Source: Ignavibacteriales bacterium
Lineage (GTDB): Bacteria; Bacteroidota; Ignavibacteria; UBA10030
Assembly (NCBI GenBank): GCA_026390575.1
Contig: JAPLFR010000016.1
Location: forward strand, 248,001 to 312,000
Direction: 5' to 3'
Length of the DNA: 64,000 nucleotides
Part shown: piece after piece, positions 35,916-46,300 of the stretch
Layout: every line of letters begins with the position of its first letter
Numbering within the stretch: position 1 is the stretch's first letter
Made by a program: the position numbers and the translations under genes
The notes under the pieces: model-generated
Told to the model about the DNA's origin: nothing
The model's database searches: none
The model's input: only the letters and a program-made list of their open reading frames with translations

Positions 35916-36386
35916 ATGGATATCACGATACGCAACGTACAATTCCAGGATGCCGAAGATATAACCGATATTATCCGCGAAGTCGGCTGGTTCGAACATT
36001 TAAAATCTGAATCCGCTCAAACGACGGCAGAGCGTGTCCGTCAGCATATTTCCCACTGTCTCGCAGATGACAGCCATTCTGCTTTTGTCGCGGAAGATGA
36101 AGAACATAAAGTCATCGGATATTCCTCGGTGCATTATCTTCCTTACTTCTTTCTCCCTGGGCCGGAAGGATACGTTTCTGAACTTTTTATTTCTGCAAAA
36201 GCCCGCGGACAAGGTGTCGGCACGGCTTTGCTGGAACAAGTCATTGCAGAAGCACGAAGACACGGCTGTGCACGCGTATCACTCATTAACAGTCGAACTC
36301 GCGAATCCTATCAGCGCAAGTTCTATGAAGAGCGCGGCTGGAAAGAACGCACCGAGGTAGCAGCATTTGTATTACCGTTGATTTAG
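35916..36386 (+). CDS. GNAT-family N-acetyltransferase
   Basis: 156 residues with the acetyl-CoA-binding motif YVSELFISAKARGQGVGTAL (R/Q-x-x-G-x-G/A pattern) and the trailing RESYQRKFYEERGW. The acceptor is unknown. The ATG at 35916 has GAGG five bases upstream and begins the fold directly (MDITIRNVQF); the longer reading back to 35856 would run through the preceding hairpin and is unlikely. Confidence 0.85.
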   Translation: MDITIRNVQFQDAEDITDIIREVGWFEHLKSESAQTTAERVRQHISHCLADDSHSAFVAEDEEHKVIGYSSVHYLPYFFLPGPEGYVSELFISAKARGQGVGTALLEQVIAEARRHGCARVSLINSRTRESYQRKFYEERGWKERTEVAAFVLPLI

Positions 36387-36508
36387 AACACATTCCACTA
36401 TCTTAAAGAGAGTTATGCATTGCGCTTCAAGATGCAAATTGTTAGCTTATTTCTAGACGAACTGCAGTTTTATGTAATGCAGCAAAACTTTACATACTAC
36501 ATGAGACA

Positions 36509-37177
36509 ATGCCGAATACCATACTAATCATAGATGATAATGCTGAATTCGTCTCTTCGTTGCAGATGGGTTTGGAAGCGAAAGGATATGCGGTAGCTTC
36601 TGCACTGAATTCGATCAACGGTTGGAGGGAAATGGAACGATGCCAACCAGATATTATTCTTGTTGATTGGGAAATGCCGGGAACGAACGGCATAGAATTA
36701 GTTAAGCTCATTAAAGCCGATCTTGTTCATCGCAGCCGCTATACAATTATGATTACTGGTCATTCTGGAACGAAGAACATCGTACGAGGATTGGATGCAG
36801 GTGCGGATGATTATTTTGACAAACGTCTTGAACTCGATGAATTGTTAGCACGGATTCGTTCGGGATTACGTATTCGCTCGCTCGAGGAGCGCATTTCGGA
36901 AGAGACAAGACGGTCAACGGCGCTGGAAATGGCGCTTTCTGCCGCAGATAGAATCGGCAACCCAATAGCCGCCGCGAAGATCTACCTACAATTGCTGATG
37001 AAAAATACGGACGTCACTAAACTTCATGAAGTTCAAGAATCTCTTCATACGATTGGTGATCTTTTAGATGAAGCTCTTAATCTTATCAATAAATTGAATC
37101 CCGTAGAATCCTCGCCATCGATCCAAGCACAGGATGGCAAAACGATAAATACACTGGAACGACAAATAAAATCTTAG
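36509..37177 (+). CDS. Response regulator with a His-less dimerisation domain
   Basis: 222 residues. A full receiver (D9-D10, phospho-acceptor D53 in LVDWEMPGTNG, K in FDKRLE) is joined by a helical linker to a segment that looks like a histidine-kinase H-box, AADRIGNPIAAAKIYLQLL, in which the histidine position is aspartate. No ATPase domain follows. The protein therefore cannot autophosphorylate by the usual route. It may dimerise with, or take phosphate from, another kinase. The next gene is a small zinc-ribbon-like protein 17 bp downstream. Confidence 0.78.
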   Translation: MPNTILIIDDNAEFVSSLQMGLEAKGYAVASALNSINGWREMERCQPDIILVDWEMPGTNGIELVKLIKADLVHRSRYTIMITGHSGTKNIVRGLDAGADDYFDKRLELDELLARIRSGLRIRSLEERISEETRRSTALEMALSAADRIGNPIAAAKIYLQLLMKNTDVTKLHEVQESLHTIGDLLDEALNLINKLNPVESSPSIQAQDGKTINTLERQIKS

Positions 37178-37194
37178 AGAATAAGATACGAGCT

Positions 37195-37389
37195 ATGAAA
37201 TCAGAATTACACTGTTTGAACTGTGAGAGATCTGAACGCGAGACACCGCTTCTATATCTGCATTACAACGGTGAAGAACTTTGGATTTGCTCGCAGTGCT
37301 TGCCGATACTCATTCATGCGCCGCAAAGATTGACAGGCAAGATAAAAAACGCCGAACAAATCAAACCGGCAGAACAACATAAACATTAA
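37195..37389 (+). CDS. Small CxxC/CxxC protein
   Basis: 64 residues with two cysteine pairs (C7/C10 in HCLNCERSE and C33/C36 in WICSQCLP), the layout of a zinc ribbon, followed by a lysine/histidine-rich tail. No family is recognised. It is tightly placed between the response regulator (17 bp) and the creatininase-family gene (13 bp), which supports that it is real and part of the same transcript. Confidence 0.6.
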   Translation: MKSELHCLNCERSERETPLLYLHYNGEELWICSQCLPILIHAPQRLTGKIKNAEQIKPAEQHKH

Positions 37390-37402
37390 GAATTATTCTT
37401 AT

Positions 37403-38173
37403 ATGAACACCAGACAATATATTCTTTCCGAGACCAATTGGAAAGCTGTCAAAAGCGGCAGTTACAAAGTTGCCATCCTTCCCTGGGGAGCAACCGAGCC
37501 GCACAACTATCATCTTCCCTATGCTGCTGACATTATAGAAAGCGAATACATTTCAAAAGAATCGGCACGAATAGCTTGGGAACGAGGTGGAAAAGTCATT
37601 GTTTTGCCGGCTATTCCTTTCGGCGTAAACACTGGTCAACTTGATATCAAGCTGACCATCAACATGAAACCAAGCACTCAGTTCATTGTTTTGCATGATA
37701 TCGTGGACTCGCTTCATCGTCATGGATTGAACAAGCTAGTAATTCTGAATAGTCACGGCGGTAACGACTTCAAACAAATGATTCGCGAATTGAAGCCTCA
37801 ATTTCCAAAAATGTTTATTTGTCAGATTAACTGGTATCAAATACTCGAACAGGCGAAGTATTTTGAGGAGCGCGACGATCATGCAGGCGAGATGGAGACG
37901 AGCGTGCTGTTAAATATCGCACCAGATTTGGTTCTACCATTATCTGAAGCAGGTGCAGGGAAAGAAAAGAAGTTTAAACTCCGAGGATTGCGTGAACGAT
38001 TAGCGTGGGCACCGCGCGAATGGACGAAAGCATCAGAAGACACGGGTGTCGGTAATCCAAAGAAGGCTTCTGTAGAAAAAGGAAAACAATTCCTTCTCGA
38101 TGTGACAAATCGCATTGCCGATTTCTTCGTAGAACTTTCAGCCGCCGATATAAACGATCTCTATGAAGAATAA
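37403..38173 (+). CDS. Creatininase-family amidohydrolase
   Basis: 256 residues of the creatininase/MftE-like fold. The metal-binding residues are seen in WGATEPHNYHLPYAADI (E, H and D), NSHGGND and DHAGEMETS. Members hydrolyse cyclic amides or trim cofactor precursors. Without a neighbouring pathway the substrate is open. The gene ends 94 bp before the SDR gene. Confidence 0.85.
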   Translation: MNTRQYILSETNWKAVKSGSYKVAILPWGATEPHNYHLPYAADIIESEYISKESARIAWERGGKVIVLPAIPFGVNTGQLDIKLTINMKPSTQFIVLHDIVDSLHRHGLNKLVILNSHGGNDFKQMIRELKPQFPKMFICQINWYQILEQAKYFEERDDHAGEMETSVLLNIAPDLVLPLSEAGAGKEKKFKLRGLRERLAWAPREWTKASEDTGVGNPKKASVEKGKQFLLDVTNRIADFFVELSAADINDLYEE

Positions 38174-38267
38174 ACAAACAGCAATCCTTTCTCGCTAAAG
38201 AAAGATTACCTAATTACTATGCCATTCTATTCCTTCAATAATTATTTAATGTGAATTAGGAATATCT

Positions 38268-39293
38268 ATGTCAATCAAAACCATTCTCATCACCGGTGCA
38301 AACGGCGAAATTGGTCACGGACTGATTGAACAATTGTCCGAACAAGGCGGCATGCACATCGTCGCAATGGATATGCTCTCCATCGAAGAATCAGTGCGAT
38401 TACGTTGTCACCGGATCGTCACAGGAGATATTTTAGATTCACATTTACTAGAAACACTTTCTACCGAACATAACTTCGATACAATTTATCATCTTGCTGC
38501 GCTGCTTTCTACACGCGCCGAACGTCAACCGACATTGGCACATCGTGTGAACGTCAACGGCTCAATGAATCTTCTGGAAATCGCAGTCACGCAATCGCGT
38601 TTGCAAGGACGCGAAATTAAATTCATCTATCCAAGTTCTATCGCTGTTTATGGTCTTCCCGACATCGCAACTAAACAACGAGCCGGCAAAATCAAAGAAG
38701 ATCAATGGCTGACGCCGCGCACGATGTACGGCATCAACAAACTGTACACTGAACAGCTTGGCAGGTATTATGCAAAATTCTATCGTCAATTGGATGCAGA
38801 GCCGCCCAAAGGTCAGGTTGATTTCCGCGGAGTGCGGTTCCCCGGACTGATTAGCGCGGCTACTCTGCCGACAGGAGGAACAAGTGACTTTGCTCCTGAG
38901 ATGCTGCATATGGCAGCTAAAAATAAACCCTATACTTGTTTCGTTCGTGAGGATACATGTATTCCGTTTATGGCAATGCCCGACGCTATTACTGCGTTAC
39001 TAAACCTTCAATCTGCTCCGCGCGAGCAACTGACAAGGATGATCTATAACGTAGGAGCTTTCAATCCATCGGCATCGGAAATATTTCAAATTATCCAGAA
39101 AGCGTTCCCGAAACCTAGTGTTACATTTGCATCTGATTACAGGCGTCAGGCAATTATCGACAGCTGGCCGGCAGACGTGGATGATTCTGCGGCGCGTACC
39201 GATTGGGGCTGGCAGCCGAAGTACGATATGGAACGAGCATTTGCAGAATATCTTATTCCCGCGGTGCGGAAACGATATGCTCTCAAGGAATAA
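38268..39293 (+). CDS. SDR-type L-threonine 3-dehydrogenase-like epimerase-family enzyme
   Basis: 341-residue extended short-chain dehydrogenase. It has the NAD-binding motif ITGANGEIGHGL, HLAALLSTRAE, the catalytic Ser/Tyr/Lys in YPSSIAVYG and MYGINKLYTEQ, and the substrate region FRGVRFPGLISA, GGTSDFAPEML, YTCFVREDTCIPFM. The last three match SDR threonine dehydrogenases more than sugar epimerases. It would oxidise L-threonine to 2-amino-3-ketobutyrate; the partner ligase is not in the window. TTAGGAATATCT precedes the start. Confidence 0.83.
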   Translation: MSIKTILITGANGEIGHGLIEQLSEQGGMHIVAMDMLSIEESVRLRCHRIVTGDILDSHLLETLSTEHNFDTIYHLAALLSTRAERQPTLAHRVNVNGSMNLLEIAVTQSRLQGREIKFIYPSSIAVYGLPDIATKQRAGKIKEDQWLTPRTMYGINKLYTEQLGRYYAKFYRQLDAEPPKGQVDFRGVRFPGLISAATLPTGGTSDFAPEMLHMAAKNKPYTCFVREDTCIPFMAMPDAITALLNLQSAPREQLTRMIYNVGAFNPSASEIFQIIQKAFPKPSVTFASDYRRQAIIDSWPADVDDSAARTDWGWQPKYDMERAFAEYLIPAVRKRYALKE

Positions 39294-39426
39294 TAACACT
39301 TCTTCTTGAAATCAAAAACAGATTTTACGCACCCTTTTTCCATCTGGATTTTCTGCCAATAATTGATTTAATTAGATACAGTGTTAATAAAACTCACTAA
39401 AGTAAAAACATATAAAATTCAATCCT

Positions 39427-41073
39427 ATGACAAAAAGTGTGTTACAAATAGCAAGAGCCGACTATAAACCAAAATTACCAGCCGCCTTAACAGGCAACAT
39501 ATTGATTCAAGAGGGTGCTGCAACTCAATCTATTGACCATCAACAAGAAATTAGTAAGATGTTTCCAAATACCTACGGTTTACCGGTATTAAATATCGAA
39601 ACCGGTTCAAAGCATTTGGAGTCACCTGCAATAAAAGTTGGGGTTATTCTTTCCGGAGGTCAGGCTCCAGGAGGACATAATGTAATTGCCGGGCTCTTTG
39701 ATGGTTTAAAAGCTATGAATAACAACAGCCAATTATTCGGTTTCCTGGGCGGTCCTTCAGGATTAGTAGCCGGTAAATATATTGAACTGACTGCTCAACT
39801 GATTGATGAATACAGAAATACAGGAGGATTTGATATCATTGGCAGCGGCAGGACGAAGCTGGACGAACAATCACAGTTTGATAAAAGTCTCGAGAACTGC
39901 AAAAAACTTGGTATCAATGCTATCGTTATCATTGGGGGAGACGATTCAAACACAAATGCCTGCGTGTTGGCTGAATATTATAAGTCGATCAATGCCGGTG
40001 TGCAGGTCATAGGCTGCCCCAAAACCATTGATGGAGATTTGAAAAACGGCATGATCGAAACATCCTTTGGCTTTGATACGGCATGTAAGGTGTACAGTGA
40101 GCTTATTGGCAATCTCGAACGCGACGCTATGTCTGCAAAAAAATATTGGCATTTCATTAAACTCATGGGGCGTTCTGCTTCACATATTACACTCGAGTGT
40201 GTCCTTCAAACCCATTCAAACTATGCTATCATTTCTGAAGAAGTACAGGAAAAAAGACTGACAGTGAACCAGATTGTTGAAGACATTGCCAGAGTGATAA
40301 AAACACGCTCTGATAATAATGAAGACTTTGGGATTTGCCTGATACCGGAAGGTTTAATTGAATTCATACCTGAAATTAGAATATTGATTTCCGAGCTGAA
40401 TGATTTAATAGCTCACAAAGCCGAATTTTTTAACGCTTTAGAGACCGACGATGATAAATTCCAGTTTATTAACAGTCATATAAGCGCTGATTCATCCAAA
40501 GCATTTAATTCCTTTCCAAAAGAAATACAGACTCAACTCATACTGGATCGCGATCCGCATGGCAATGTCATGGTTTCGCGTATTGAGACTGAAAAATTAC
40601 TCATCGATATGGTCTCCGATAAACTGAAGGAATGGAAAGCCGAAGGAAAATTCAAAGGGAAATTTACTGCATTGGCAAATTTCTTTGGGTACGAAGGCCG
40701 CTGTGCTGCACCGTCTAATTTTGATGCCAACTATACCTATGCATTGGGGTATGTCGCTGCCGTCATTATTGAATCGGGAAAGACAGGGTATATGGCATCG
40801 ATTCGAAATCTAACTGCTCCGGCTGAACAATGGATCGCCGGAGGTGTGCCAATTACCATGTTGATGAACATGGAAAAAAGGCACGGTTGCATGAAACCTG
40901 TTATTCAAAAAGCGCTGGTGAAATTGGACGGTAAACCATTTAAAGAATTTGCGAAAAACAGGGCCGAGTGGTCTATTAAGAGTTCCTATGTTTTTCCCGG
41001 ACCGATCCAATACTTTGGGCCAAGTGAAGTATGCGATTCAACCACGAAAACCTTACAATTGGAAAAAGGGTAA
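39427..41073 (+). CDS. pfp: Pyrophosphate-dependent 6-phosphofructokinase (long form)
   Basis: 548-residue phosphofructokinase that uses PPi. The glycine-rich SGGQAPGGHN, the GGDDSNTNA segment (the second D is the mark of PPi instead of ATP use), the catalytic PKTIDGDLKN, and MGRSASH are visible. The length corresponds to the long, plant-beta-like class. The reaction is reversible, so it can serve glycolysis and gluconeogenesis with fba and pgi, both in this window. Confidence 0.93.
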   Translation: MTKSVLQIARADYKPKLPAALTGNILIQEGAATQSIDHQQEISKMFPNTYGLPVLNIETGSKHLESPAIKVGVILSGGQAPGGHNVIAGLFDGLKAMNNNSQLFGFLGGPSGLVAGKYIELTAQLIDEYRNTGGFDIIGSGRTKLDEQSQFDKSLENCKKLGINAIVIIGGDDSNTNACVLAEYYKSINAGVQVIGCPKTIDGDLKNGMIETSFGFDTACKVYSELIGNLERDAMSAKKYWHFIKLMGRSASHITLECVLQTHSNYAIISEEVQEKRLTVNQIVEDIARVIKTRSDNNEDFGICLIPEGLIEFIPEIRILISELNDLIAHKAEFFNALETDDDKFQFINSHISADSSKAFNSFPKEIQTQLILDRDPHGNVMVSRIETEKLLIDMVSDKLKEWKAEGKFKGKFTALANFFGYEGRCAAPSNFDANYTYALGYVAAVIIESGKTGYMASIRNLTAPAEQWIAGGVPITMLMNMEKRHGCMKPVIQKALVKLDGKPFKEFAKNRAEWSIKSSYVFPGPIQYFGPSEVCDSTTKTLQLEKG

Positions 41074-41200
41074 GTAACTGCACACAGGCTTGGTAAGAAG
41101 ATGTTATTATACGAAGCCGATTTTTTCAGTGACCGTCCTTTCGTTTTGTATGAACCCAGATAGTGACGGCCATTTTTTTTAATTTAAAAAAGGAACCATC

Positions 41201-41815
41201 GTGCAAGATGAAAAATATTTAGAAGAATATGTTTTGGTCTTTCCCACTCAATTGCTGGAACACATTGGTATGTTTCAGGGAGTTACGTTTGAGCTGGATA
41301 AATACTTAGACATCATTCTTAATCCAAAAAATCATACATTCCTTAAAAGAAAAGAAGCAGAAACAAACCCTGCCTACAAACAATTAATTCCCTATGCCCT
41401 GCTGCATTGTGGAAGCGACGTATTTGTTTATCGGCGCGGGAAACTTCTGGACGAGAAAAGACTTCTTGGCAATTATTCATTAGGCATCGGCGGGCATATT
41501 TCTGTCACTGATCCAGGTTTATTTGGATCTACATATGAGGATGGGCTGAAACGAGAAGTAAACGAAGAGGTCATTATTGATTGTCCCTATACACAGCGAA
41601 TTGTCGCCTTATTGAACGACGACTCCAATGATGTCGGGAAGGTTCACTTCGGCATTATACATGCTCTTACTCTGGAAAAGCCATTAGTTAAACCACGGGA
41701 AAAATCAATTAATGAAACGAAATTTCTCGGCATCAACGAACTCCAAAAAGATATCGAGAAATTTGAGAACTGGTCAAAGATTTGCATTCAAAACATGCAG
41801 CATCTCATCCAATAG
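41201..41815 (+). CDS. Nudix-domain hydrolase-like protein
   Basis: 204 residues. The Nudix box is complete in its core (GSTYEDGLKREVNEEVI; REVNEEV is the REUXEE element) after GIGGHISVTD. An N-terminal extension of about 70 residues is not typical. It may hydrolyse a nucleoside-diphosphate derivative. The GTG start at 41201 follows AAAGGA. A small membrane protein gene follows after 14 bp. Confidence 0.8.
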   Translation: MQDEKYLEEYVLVFPTQLLEHIGMFQGVTFELDKYLDIILNPKNHTFLKRKEAETNPAYKQLIPYALLHCGSDVFVYRRGKLLDEKRLLGNYSLGIGGHISVTDPGLFGSTYEDGLKREVNEEVIIDCPYTQRIVALLNDDSNDVGKVHFGIIHALTLEKPLVKPREKSINETKFLGINELQKDIEKFENWSKICIQNMQHLIQ

Positions 41816-41829
41816 TAACAAGGCATCAA

Positions 41830-42045
41830 ATGAAAAATACTTTTATTGGAAAACGACTTAGTCTTATTGCGGCAGTCATTGGAGTACTGGCGGCCATTCT
41901 CGGTGTCATCCAGATGATTGACAGAATAAGGGTTGTTGATATTCTGTTGTTGTTCTTCGGGGGATTCGGAGCAGGCGCCGGATTGATAAAAGCAATAATG
42001 GACTACCGAATGAAGAAAACAGATACCGACTTGACCACACACTGA
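41830..42045 (+). CDS. Small two-helix membrane protein
   Basis: 71 residues with two hydrophobic helices (LSLIAAVIGVLAAILGVI and VVDILLLFFGGFGAGAGLI) and a polar tail. No family is recognised. The ATG at 41830 follows AAGG. It ends exactly where the 19-bp direct repeat of the defence island begins, so it is the last gene outside the island. Confidence 0.6.
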   Translation: MKNTFIGKRLSLIAAVIGVLAAILGVIQMIDRIRVVDILLLFFGGFGAGAGLIKAIMDYRMKKTDTDLTTH

Positions 42046-42081
42046 TTTAAAACAGCAACTTCTTTACTTATCTCGCAAATA
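42045..42081. repeat. Left direct repeat of the defence island (copy of the lhgO 3' end)
   Basis: ATTTAAAACAGCAACTTCT (42045-42063) is identical to 47589-47607, which is the end of the lhgO coding strand including its stop. Weaker similarity continues to about 42081 (CTCGCAAAT against CGCGCAATT). It has no coding role here and looks like the far junction of an insertion. Confidence 0.75.
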
Positions 42082-42113
42082 AGGCCTATAATTAGTATAA
42101 AGGATGGCCACTA

Positions 42114-42142
42114 TTGACTATGCAAAAAACGATAACTATAAT
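42114..42142 (+). promoter_or_regulatory. Sigma-70-type promoter of the Panacea/MazF-like operon
   Basis: TTGACT (42114-42119), a 17-bp spacer and a perfect TATAAT (42137-42142). Transcription would start near 42149, about 60 bases before the Panacea ATG, which has a strong AAGGAGG site. It is the best canonical promoter in the window. Confidence 0.72.
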
Positions 42143-42209
42143 TAATTAATTATTTCAACGAACTTTACGAAGAACTATTTGTGTCTCGCTCTTGTTTAAG
42201 GAGGCACAG

Positions 42210-42893
42210 ATGAAATTACAATCAATCCTATCTATGACACCTCCTATTCAAAGGGATGAGAACAATCTCAACCAGGTAGCAGCAACTATTCTGTCTTTCG
42301 TTCAAGAATTGGGTGTCTACCATTACAATAAACTCATATACCTTTTTGAGTATTTCCATATAAAAAACTTTGGGAAGAGATACACACAAGAACTTTTCAT
42401 AAAATATCCACACGGTCCTGTAATAATTAATTATAAGGGACATATTGAATCCTTAGTGGATAAACATATTGCAAATACCGATATCACAAAGTTGCAAACG
42501 AAACGTTGTTTAGATGAAGGTTATGGCGGTAAAATTTCTATTTATAAAGCTGAATTAACTGAGAATTTTACTTTTAGAGATGTAATGTTGCTTTCTTTCA
42601 CAAGAGAACTTTGCGACAAGTTTTCGACCATGAGCGTCGAAAGTTTAGAATCGTTCGTATACTCGACTGCTCCGATGAAGAACTATGTGAATTCCCTATA
42701 TAAAAAAGAGACGGGTGGATATATACTTACAAGTGATTGCATCAAAATATCGGATCATAGAAATCCGACTACTGAAGGTCGCCGAAAAGCATTACTTCAT
42801 CTCCAAACCTATCCAGAAATCGACTACGCTCAACATCGACAGTTAGCTGAAGAATTTGCTCCTCTTTCCTCTCTAAGACCATCTGTTGCATGA
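42210..42893 (+). CDS. Panacea-domain (SocA-like, DUF4065) antitoxin
   Basis: 227-residue protein with the Panacea/SocA fold signature: VYHYNKLIYLFEYFHIKNFGKRYTQ, then YPHGPVI, a later KLQTKR, and VESLESFVYSTAPMKNYV. Panacea proteins are antitoxins paired with many unrelated toxin folds. The downstream gene is a MazF/PemK-like candidate toxin whose start overlaps this stop (ATGA). The ATG at 42210 follows AAGGAGGCAC. The upstream in-frame start at 42192 lacks a site. Confidence 0.8.
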   Translation: MKLQSILSMTPPIQRDENNLNQVAATILSFVQELGVYHYNKLIYLFEYFHIKNFGKRYTQELFIKYPHGPVIINYKGHIESLVDKHIANTDITKLQTKRCLDEGYGGKISIYKAELTENFTFRDVMLLSFTRELCDKFSTMSVESLESFVYSTAPMKNYVNSLYKKETGGYILTSDCIKISDHRNPTTEGRRKALLHLQTYPEIDYAQHRQLAEEFAPLSSLRPSVA

Positions 42894-43300
42894 CAAATAT
42901 CTTGCAACATCCTCCGAAGACAGGCGAAGTGTGGTCAGTCGACGATGATGAAGTGAGACTTCATGTAGAAGGTAGAGAAGAGAAAGGACCGAGACCTGTT
43001 GTTATATTAATGGCTCCTCAAATTGATATTTCGAAAATTGGTGTTGCTAATGTTGTGCCTCTTACAACATCCTCCAACCCAGATGCGCTCATTATTCCGA
43101 TTACGAAGGGTTATGAAGATATCGCTCAGGGATTTGCTCCCGACAATAATTCTTGTGCGGTGGTGAATTTCTACCAGCCAATAGAGATTCGCTTTTTTAG
43201 GAAGTATCGGGGAAGACTAGATGAAACTACACAGGTAATGCTTAAATCTGTTTTGCAAAATCGAGTGATCGGAATTGCCGATTTCGATTTTACTGTTTAG
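42890..43300 (+). CDS. MazF/PemK-like toxin candidate
   Basis: 136 residues that read as a divergent MazF/PemK SH3-like barrel: TGEVWSVDDDE at the start, GPRPVVILMAP, ANVVPLTTSSNPDALIIPI and NFYQPIEIRFF. MazF proteins are mRNA interferases. The long loop and the spacing differ from the common type, so activity is not assured. Translational coupling to the Panacea gene supports a toxin-antitoxin pair in the order antitoxin-toxin. Confidence 0.72.
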   Translation: MTNILQHPPKTGEVWSVDDDEVRLHVEGREEKGPRPVVILMAPQIDISKIGVANVVPLTTSSNPDALIIPITKGYEDIAQGFAPDNNSCAVVNFYQPIEIRFFRKYRGRLDETTQVMLKSVLQNRVIGIADFDFTV

Positions 43301-43393
43301 GAATGTATTGCTAAACTAGGATTATTCTATTTAAAGTTTTTCTTTTGTGTATCTTAGCTCAAGAATATAGCCGACTTTGAACTTGACGATTAT

Positions 43394-46300
43394 TTATTTA
43401 CCCTTTTTTGAAGATTTAATTGCGTCTTTAAGAAACTCTTGAATTTTTGACCCTGTTCGTTTGTACCCAAGAAATTGTACTGCCTCATTGATAATCTCTT
43501 GGTCTGTTCTCATCATTCCATCTGACATAATCCAATCAATAAGGGCAACAAGTTGCTCATATCTGTAGTTATCTATTGGTATTCCCTTTGCAATTCTTGG
43601 CGGATTCCCTCGCCTTATCCCATTTGTGGGGGCATAATTACTAAATTCTTCTTTACTCTTTTCCTCTCCTCTTGGGAAAACATTCCCTTTTTCAAAGCGT
43701 TTCATTAAATCACCATAAGCTGAAAGGAATCGCTCTTTCTCTTGATGTTTTCTTAAGAACCAATCTGTAGACCATATGCGATAAAAATTCCAACCGAGAG
43801 CTTCTAAATGATTCTGTCTTATTCTATCTCTTTCAGTGGCAGTTGGAGAAGAATGATATGCAGCACCGTCACATTCTAATGCCATTATCATTTGACCTGG
43901 TTTATCAGGATGAACAACTGCAAAATCAATTCGATATTTAGAGGATCCGTATTGTGGTATCAATCTTATATTGTGACTGCCCAAAGTATCGTACACATCT
44001 TTTTCAAATTCATTCATTAATATTCCAGAGCTTCCCACGTCACTAAGACGTTTGCCGTCACTCTGCATAAATTCAATATAATGATGTAAAAGCTCGATGC
44101 CCTTTCCCTTAGCTCTTTGCAGATCAATGTCGTGATGCGAAAAAGAGGAAACAAGAGTGCACCGATTTCTTGCACGTGTTACTGCGACATTTAATCTACG
44201 TTCCCCTCCTTCAAACAAAAGTGGTCCGAATCGATGGGGCAATTTCCCACTCCGATCTTTCCCATAACCAATTGAAATAATGATTGCATCACGTTCATCA
44301 CCTTGTACCCGTTCCAAATTCTTTATAAAAAATCGTTCCGTTTTTTCCGAACTGAAGAATGAATCTAGGTCTGCTCTTAATTCGGCTCGCTTTTCAAATT
44401 CCGCCTCTAATCTTTTTGCATGCTTTAACCCCATAGTAATAACACCTAGACTTTCATTAGGTCTCTTTTCCGCGTGATCCATTATAAGTTCAACGACCTT
44501 TTTCACTTCATCAGAGGAGCTGTCTTCATCTATATCAGATAAGAACTTTTGTTCAACCAAGACATGTCGTATCGCTTCTTCCTCTCTTGCGCTTGGGAAA
44601 CTAACAAGGCGATCCGAATAAATATGGTGATTAGAAAACGCAATAAGTCTTTCATCTTTACTACGATAATGCCATTCCAACCACCATGGCTCAAGAAATG
44701 TGGTCATTAAATCTAATATACTTTCATATCCTTCGCTTACTGAATCAAAATCAACATCCTTATCCGTATCGTCATCAATAGATGCAAAAAAGGTTGTAGG
44801 TGGTAACTGGTGTCGATCACCTGCAACAACGACCTGTTTTGCACGCAAGATAGCCGGAATTGCATCTTCTGGTAATACCTGGCTGGCTTCATCAAAAAGG
44901 ACAACATCAAATAGCTGGTTGCTTACCTTAGTAACTTGACTGATCGATAACGGACTTGCCATCCAGCAAGGGAACAAAGCTGTTACAACATCTTCTGCTT
45001 CAGCGAGTAGCTTCCTTAGTGGCATCAGTCTTTTTCTTTTCTGTGATTCCCTTTGAATAAGTTGTGTTTGGGCATAGCAATTATTCATTCTCTTTATTGC
45101 ATTACTTGCGTGGTTATGTCTGATAATTGCTTCAGCGATTTTCTGACGTTTCTTGTCTAGATTTTTGAATTCTTCAACATATTTTGAATGTGCCGAGCCC
45201 TTAAATCCTGATAAATCAGCATCTGATTTAAATATGTCATCTAAACAGGATTGATACCAAATGTAATAAAGTGCCTCAGTCCAATATTGAGAACCAATTT
45301 TCTTTCGCCGAAGCTCTGATACTAATTCATTTGCCCCAAGAGAACTGATTTCGTTTTCGATTTTATAAAGCTTAGGCATTGTCCTAACCGTTTGACTATC
45401 ATTATAAAGTTCTTTGCTGACTTGATATATGCTATTTAATTCATTTAGTCCCACACGGCTTTCTTCAAAAAAATTGTCGTGCTTTTTTACTAATACTGCG
45501 AGGTGTGTTAAACATCGCCAGATTTCATCTACATCAATTTGCCGCGTCGGATAAGAATCTTTTATTTTGGAAATAGTACGCCAATCCTCGAGCATTTTCT
45601 TTGCTTGCCTGAGGTCTTTAAAAATATCTTTTCCAAGGAATGTCGTTTTTGTCTGAATATCTTTTATTGTTTTTCTTGATTTTCTAAATCTTTCGTCTGT
45701 AATATAGTGCCAGATGGTAGAATATCTGTGCTCCAAAGGTTTTAGCGAAGTCGTTATGTCATCAAAATTAATCCGAAAAAATCCCGGTTTATAATCTTTT
45801 AAAATAGTGTTACATCCACAAACAATCGTAATCATTTTCTCAATACTCATAATCTCTGTTGGAATAATAAGCGTAGTTCCGCTAAAAGATTTTTGCAGCG
45901 CTTTTTCAAGATTTGGAATTGCTGATTCAAAAATGGTTTTGGAAAGATTCAGAACATCATCGGCTATATGTCCATTTGGAATCTTAGCTCCGTTCCATTT
46001 TGAATAACTGGTTCTAAGAAAGAGGTCTTCGAATCCTGATGCATCGATAAATAAATTATTCAGACGTTGTAATACTTCGGGTGTAAATTCTTTGAGCTCT
46101 TGTATATTCCAACGAGTTTCCAATCTTGCCTCAACTGACGTGAGGAGTACTTTTCCCTGGAGCTGATAAATTGAGAAACCTGAAGGTGTTCTTCGCTTAT
46201 GAAGTTCTTGGACGTGTTTATTGAGTTTTTCTCTCAGATTAATAAGCTTTTGATGATCAAGATGCGAATCTATCGCAGAGGAAAGTTTAATCTTATCAAG

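Noticed and set aside
41128-41180. Terminator after the phosphofructokinase gene
   Set aside because: A T8 run follows, but the arms (TGACCGTC/GACGGCCA) contain a mismatch and a long loop; support is too weak.
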